Assembly: GCA_021737405.1 (NCBI GenBank)
Contig: JAIPEG010000005.1
Location: 97,363 to 161,362 of the forward strand
Direction of reading: 5' to 3'
DNA from: Bacteriovoracaceae bacterium
GTDB lineage: Bacteria; Bdellovibrionota; Bacteriovoracia; Bacteriovoracales; Bacteriovoracaceae
Length of the DNA: 64,000 nt
Under the pieces are notes generated by a model, which was not told the origin of the DNA, did no database searches, and worked only from the letters and a program-made list of their open reading frames with translations. Of this stretch, positions 60,025 through 64,000 are shown one piece after another; the stretch's first letter is position 1, and every line of letters starts with the position of its first letter. Position numbers and translations under genes: made by a program.

Positions 60025-61903
60025 AAAAACTAAAGCCAAAGGTCCAATTCGCTGGGGAGCAGTTGTCCCAATTATTCTAATCTCTGGGTCGCTCTTTTTG
60101 TATGGCAAATATGCGTTAGATAATCATTTAAGAAAAGCCGTTATTTGGTCAATAGAACGAACCCATGGCGCAGAGGTAAACCTCAAAAGTTTAAAGCTCT
60201 CTTTTCTAAAAGGTTCTTTAGCTTTAAATGGGCTGGAGATCACTGACAAAGAGAGTCCCTCACTAAACCTACTGGCCATTAAGAATATTTTTTTTAATCT
60301 CAACACTTATGAGCTTTTAAAGGCTAAATTCATTGTTGAAACTTCTGAAATAACAGGAATTGAATGGGGCACCCCCAGAAAAAAACCAGGTGTAATTTTC
60401 CCAATACCAAAGAAATCAAAGAATGAATCTCTCGCAAAACTTGAAGCATCAACAATAAAAGCAGCTCAAGAAAACTTCCAAGGCAATGCCCTCGAGAATG
60501 TGGCAAACGTTCTAGGAGGTAATGATGCTAAAAGCGAGCTTAAAGATATTAAAGCAGAGCTCACAACCGAAAAAAAGATAAAGGAACTTGAGGCCGAGCT
60601 TAAAGGGAAAGAAGAATTTTATAAAAAGAAGATTTCAGACTTAAAAAGCCAAGAGGAATTTAACAAAGTTAAGAGCTCCGTCAAGCAGTACAAATGGAAT
60701 AAGAACGATCCAATTGCTTCGCTTAAAAGTCTTAATGATTTAGTTAAACAAACAAAATCCGTAGCAAAAAAATATGAAGACGATATAAAGGCCATAAAAG
60801 AAGATGTAAAAAAAATTGAAGATGTTTCTAAAAACATTGATCAATGGATTGAAGAAGATATGAATAGTCTTCAAAGTAAAGCGGGACTTCCTAACTTAGA
60901 TGCTGAGAAATTGGCCTTCTCTCTCTTTGGAACCTACTTTGGAACAAATGTCGCCAAGTATAGAAAATATTCTGAAATAGCTAAAGAGTATATGCCGCCA
61001 CCAAAGACCCAGAGAAAGAAAAGTGACCTTCTTCCCACAAAGAGAGGCCAAGGTAAAAACTATCTCTTTCCTAAGGTTGGGGAAAACCCAAAGGTTTGGA
61101 TAAAGAAGGTTAAAATTTCCTCACAGGCCGGAAAATCTGCTCATGGAGGTAATCTTGAAGGGCAAATTACGGATATAACCACTGCCCCCCAAATCATTAA
61201 TAAGCCAGTCGTTATAAAAATTAATGGAGAATTTCCCCAGCAAAAGCTATTTGGTTTGGCCCTTAATGGGACTATTGATCATAGAGAAGAGGTTCCTAAT
61301 CAAAAGATTAATCTTTCAATCTCTCAATTTCCTTTTAAAGAACAAAAACTAAGTAGCTCATCCGACCTATCCCTTAAACTTTTAACCTCACCAGGTTCGT
61401 TAAACTTTAATGCATTAAAAGTAGGCGAAGAAGTAGATGTCGGGTTATCGGCAAAGATCATAAAACCAAACTTTGACGTTTCTGCTAAGAAGAAACTCGT
61501 TGAGGAGATTGTGACCAGTTCTCTTCAAAATATGCAGGCCCTTACTCTTGAAGGCAACGCCAAAGGAAAATGGGAGAGCTTAAAGTGGAAATTCAACTCT
61601 AATATTGGAAAAGAATTGGCCCTAGGCTTTAAGAAAGAGCTGGGTCAGAGAGTGGCCAAAGCAAAACAAGAATTAAAAGAAAAATTAATGGCAAAGATAG
61701 GGCCTCAGAAACAAAAATATGAAAATGAGGTTAAGAAAATCAAAGGTCAACTTAATCAAACTCTAGATAAACAAAAAGACAAACTTAAAGGTGATTTAGA
61801 CAATTTACTAAGTGACTTAAAAGGCGAACAGAAAAATAGCCTTAAGAAAAATACTGAAAAGTTAAAAGGTGAAGCCAAGAAGCTTTTTAAGAAACTCTTT
61901 TAA
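60005..61903 (+). CDS. TIGR03545-family envelope protein with coiled coils
   Basis: 632 residues. One N-terminal membrane segment (about 15-35) precedes a VNLKSLKLSFLKGSLALNGLEI segment resembling AsmA-like/lipid-transfer-type repeats, then long charged helices (about 180-300 and 560-632) rich in Lys/Glu. The end is a likely coiled coil. It pairs with the TIGR03546 gene. It may bridge the envelope; function is unproven. Confidence 0.8.
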   Translation: MTVSTVKKTKAKGPIRWGAVVPIILISGSLFLYGKYALDNHLRKAVIWSIERTHGAEVNLKSLKLSFLKGSLALNGLEITDKESPSLNLLAIKNIFFNLNTYELLKAKFIVETSEITGIEWGTPRKKPGVIFPIPKKSKNESLAKLEASTIKAAQENFQGNALENVANVLGGNDAKSELKDIKAELTTEKKIKELEAELKGKEEFYKKKISDLKSQEEFNKVKSSVKQYKWNKNDPIASLKSLNDLVKQTKSVAKKYEDDIKAIKEDVKKIEDVSKNIDQWIEEDMNSLQSKAGLPNLDAEKLAFSLFGTYFGTNVAKYRKYSEIAKEYMPPPKTQRKKSDLLPTKRGQGKNYLFPKVGENPKVWIKKVKISSQAGKSAHGGNLEGQITDITTAPQIINKPVVIKINGEFPQQKLFGLALNGTIDHREEVPNQKINLSISQFPFKEQKLSSSSDLSLKLLTSPGSLNFNALKVGEEVDVGLSAKIIKPNFDVSAKKKLVEEIVTSSLQNMQALTLEGNAKGKWESLKWKFNSNIGKELALGFKKELGQRVAKAKQELKEKLMAKIGPQKQKYENEVKKIKGQLNQTLDKQKDKLKGDLDNLLSDLKGEQKNSLKKNTEKLKGEAKKLFKKLF

Positions 61904-62475
61904 TTTAATAGTGGTCTTCCATTGAATTCTAATATTTTATAAGTGCTAGCATCCACCACGGCATAAGAAGGACACTCTAACTTTTCCCAATACTCAAAGG
62001 CCTTCATCTCTGCATTATATTTTGCAAGAAAGAGGGCCAATACTGTGCCATGGGTGACAACGACACGTTCCTCTTCCATTCCAATTTCCAAAACATTTTT
62101 AATACCATTTTCAAAACGAATTAAGGCCTCAGTCGCTGACTCTTCACCATAAGCGGACTGACTAACTTTTTCTAAAATTTCCTCGGTATAATTAACGTAG
62201 TCCTCACCTTTCATAAGAGATTTATCAATCTCACGTAGGTCGTTTGAACTTTGGATTTTACAATTACAGGTCTTTGCAATGATTTCGGCCGTCTTTAGCG
62301 CCTTTGGCTCATTTGAAGTATAAATAATTCTATCTAAATCGAAGTTGTTCTTCAAAAACTGAGAAAATTTTTGGGCCTGTGCCTCTCCATTCTCACCAAG
62401 CTTCCATTCATTGGGTGGAAGCCCTTCTTCGATAACTGGCATCGCATGACGTACTAAAATTAACGCACCTTCCAT
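61900..62475 (-). CDS. Histidine phosphatase family protein
   Basis: 191 residues. LVRHAMP carries the phospho-accepting His in an RHA (rather than RHG) motif, with VVVTHGTVLAL providing the second His and NEPKALKTAEIIA the conserved helix. Substrates in this family vary widely (sugar phosphates, phosphoproteins), so no specific reaction is claimed. It overlaps the TIGR03545 gene end by 4 bases and diverges from the methyltransferase. Confidence 0.88.
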   Translation of the reverse strand: MEGALILVRHAMPVIEEGLPPNEWKLGENGEAQAQKFSQFLKNNFDLDRIIYTSNEPKALKTAEIIAKTCNCKIQSSNDLREIDKSLMKGEDYVNYTEEILEKVSQSAYGEESATEALIRFENGIKNVLEIGMEEERVVVTHGTVLALFLAKYNAEMKAFEYWEKLECPSYAVVDASTYKILEFNGRPLLN

Positions 62476-62562
62476 AGATAAATTCTCCCTTTCGATTCAA
62501 TCTAACCTTAAATTAAACGAGCTCCTTTGCCTAGCTCGCCGCTCCATTTCGAAAAGGGTTTT

Positions 62563-63222
62563 ATGAAAAAATTAATCTCAATTCTCTTAGTTACTATTTT
62601 CTTTAGCTGCACTCACTCCAATAAGCACGACCACCCCAAAGGTCATCATAAGCACCACTCCTTCTCTGATGCTCAAAAATGGGAGAAGGTTTTTGAGTCT
62701 AAGAAAAGGGACCTTTGGCAAAAACCAGAACTAATTTTTCAAAAATTGAAGATTCAAAAGAAGGATCATATCGCTGATATTGGTTCTGCTACGGGTTATT
62801 TTCCAGTTCGACTGGCCAAGATAGCTAGTCGTGGAAAGGTTTGGGCCATAGATATTGAGCCAAATTTAATTGATTTTCTTAATAAGAGGGCTCAAAAAGA
62901 AGGGCTCACAAACTTGGTGAGTATTTTAGGTACTCCTTCCAATCCTCTTATCCCAAGTCCTGTTGATATGATTCTTACCGTAGATACATATCATCACATT
63001 TCAGATCGAGTGACTTATTTTAGTAATTTGAAAAGTAAACTAAAGGACAAGGGAAGGCTTGTTATTATCGATTTTAAGAAAGGTAAATTTCCAGTAGGAC
63101 CAAAGGATAGTATGAAACTAGAATCCTCAGTAGTTATTAAGGAGCTTTCAAAAGCGGGCTTTAATCTTAAAGAGAATATCGATATTCTACCCTATCAATA
63201 TATTTTAGTTTTTGGTCTTTAG
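62563..63222 (+). CDS. Lipoprotein-type class I SAM methyltransferase
   Basis: About 219 residues from ATG 62563 (AAGGG upstream). The N-terminus is a lipoprotein signal ending in FFSC, followed by a His-rich linker (KHDHPKGHHKHH). A methyltransferase domain follows: IADIGSATGYFPVRLA (motif I), AIDIEPNL (motif II), and LTVDTYHHI, VIIDFKKGK. SAM is a cytoplasmic cofactor, so a lipidated exported form raises the question of cofactor source or a non-catalytic role. It overlaps the convergent symporter gene by 18 bases. Confidence 0.78.
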   Translation: MKKLISILLVTIFFSCTHSNKHDHPKGHHKHHSFSDAQKWEKVFESKKRDLWQKPELIFQKLKIQKKDHIADIGSATGYFPVRLAKIASRGKVWAIDIEPNLIDFLNKRAQKEGLTNLVSILGTPSNPLIPSPVDMILTVDTYHHISDRVTYFSNLKSKLKDKGRLVIIDFKKGKFPVGPKDSMKLESSVVIKELSKAGFNLKENIDILPYQYILVFGL

Positions 63223-64000
63223 TTTTTTAAGATGACCATTGGCAAAGAGAAAGACTGTGGCCCAAGACATGCCATAGTAAACATTCCACTGCCATGGTCC
63301 TTCTACTATAAAGGAATTGAAGCTAACCCCAGCAACGTTAAAAAGGTAAGTTAGAATTACAGTTGGCCCATCCATTTTAGAGCGAGTAAATTTGTGCCAC
63401 ACAAGTTGACTGAAGAACAGCGCCGCTAAGGCTCCACCGGACCAAGAGGCTATTTTAAGACCCAGCACAAGAATACCTGTTGAGTAACTGGCCAATACGG
63501 CGACAAAAAATAATAGAGTAGAAATGATGAGAGTATCTATTTTTAGATATTTTTTAATCTTATGAATATCCCGATGGGGCCAAATTTCACTCCACATAAC
63601 ACTTGAAAGAGCATTGATTGTTGAATCGAGTGTACTCATCGTTGCTGCCAAAACTCCCGCTAGCATCATTCCTTTTAATGGCGATGGGAAGTATTGAGTA
63701 ATAAAGTAAGCAAATATTTCATCCTCTTTAACTCCTGCAGGATATGGAACGAATTGATAAAAACCAAATAGCAAGGCCCCTACACTTAAAAATAAGAGTC
63801 CTACGAAAATAGAAAAGAAGGTACTAAAGAAAATAGCAATCTTTGCGACCTTCCCACTTTTAGCCGCCATTAGCCTCTGAGTAAAGTCCTGATCAACTCC
63901 ATGCGTGCACATATCAAATAGCACACCACCGCTTACACCGACAAAGAAGGTAAACCATTTTTCACTGGAATAAATCCATGTATGTCCCGAAACCTGTGCC
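63205..64000 (-). CDS. Sodium:solute symporter (SSS family), C-terminal part (5' end outside window)
   Basis: The frame is open to base 64000 and about 265 residues are visible. GVLFDMCTHGVDQDFTQRLMAAKS is the conserved SSS loop (the DQ..QR pattern), followed by several membrane segments (FFSTFFSIFVGLLFLSVGALLF, MMLAGVLAATMSTLDSTINALSS with the sodium-site Ser/Thr run). It cotransports a sugar, acid or amino acid with sodium. The substrate cannot be told from this part. Confidence 0.88.
   Translation of the reverse strand, partial: AQVSGHTWIYSSEKWFTFFVGVSGGVLFDMCTHGVDQDFTQRLMAAKSGKVAKIAIFFSTFFSIFVGLLFLSVGALLFGFYQFVPYPAGVKEDEIFAYFITQYFPSPLKGMMLAGVLAATMSTLDSTINALSSVMWSEIWPHRDIHKIKKYLKIDTLIISTLLFFVAVLASYSTGILVLGLKIASWSGGALAALFFSQLVWHKFTRSKMDGPTVILTYLFNVAGVSFNSFIVEGPWQWNVYYGMSWATVFLFANGHLKKLKTKN

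Noticed and set aside
1..64000. CRISPR array, insertion sequence, rRNA or tRNA genes
   Set aside because: No spaced identical repeats, transposase motifs, or recognisable tRNA/rRNA sequences were seen; a tRNA scan was not run.

Overview
The window looks like chromosome from a low-GC Gram-negative bacterium. The evidence is many signal-peptide and lipoprotein genes, peptidoglycan hydrolases, a Wzm/Wzt-type exporter, and abundant surface and secreted proteins. The gene mix (a TIGR02147-family regulator, the TIGR03545/TIGR03546 pair, N-terminal-twitch radical SAM enzymes, repetitive fibre-like proteins) best fits Bdellovibrionota, perhaps the Bacteriovorax side. That placement is inference from gene families only. 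No rRNA, tRNA, CRISPR array, insertion sequence or prophage was recognised.

Region 1 (1-2783) holds the end of a large repetitive fibre/adhesin-like protein and two small membrane-anchored unknowns. Region 2 (2746-16332) is the most unusual part. It has three radical SAM enzymes with the auxiliary cysteine domain in front of the catalytic core, a PqqD-like leader-binding protein, two S24/S26 signal-peptidase-like proteins, two GT-B glycosyltransferases, a NodU/CmcH carbamoyltransferase, a nucleotidyltransferase, one unrecognised protein, a Wzm/Wzt-type ABC exporter and a stand-alone S74 fibre-chaperone domain. Five minus-strand genes (12544 down to 6091) are coupled by overlaps or gaps of 0-10 bases. 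The locus reads as one pathway that modifies a peptide or glycan and exports it, but its product is unknown.

Region 3 (16351-24037) carries a lipoprotein-type Ppx/GppA homologue, a split GT39-like membrane glycosyltransferase, a secreted HExxHxxGxxH metalloprotease and a 1,113-residue secreted protein. Region 4 (24059-47005) is mostly housekeeping and stress: PlsC-like acyltransferase, FMN glutamate-synthase-like protein, M14-like peptidase, a DEAD-box helicase fused to a Jag-like KH-R3H module, cold-shock protein, TrmK-like methyltransferase, LysM lytic transglycosylase, response regulator, MetG, SpoU methyltransferase, thioredoxin, hybrid histidine kinase, a dps-oxyR operon with a 37-base palindrome over its promoter, a second DEAD-box helicase, truncated haemoglobin and an ABC-F protein.

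Region 5 (47304-64000) has a MoxR-DUF58-membrane protein operon, glutaminase, oligoendopeptidase F, a GreA-like factor, a membrane-anchored HNH protein, an M23 peptidase, a PAS-winged-helix regulator, a TIGR02147 regulator facing a small exported protein across an operator-rich 406-base gap, the TIGR03546/TIGR03545 pair, a histidine phosphatase, a lipoprotein-type methyltransferase, and the end of a sodium:solute symporter that runs off the window.
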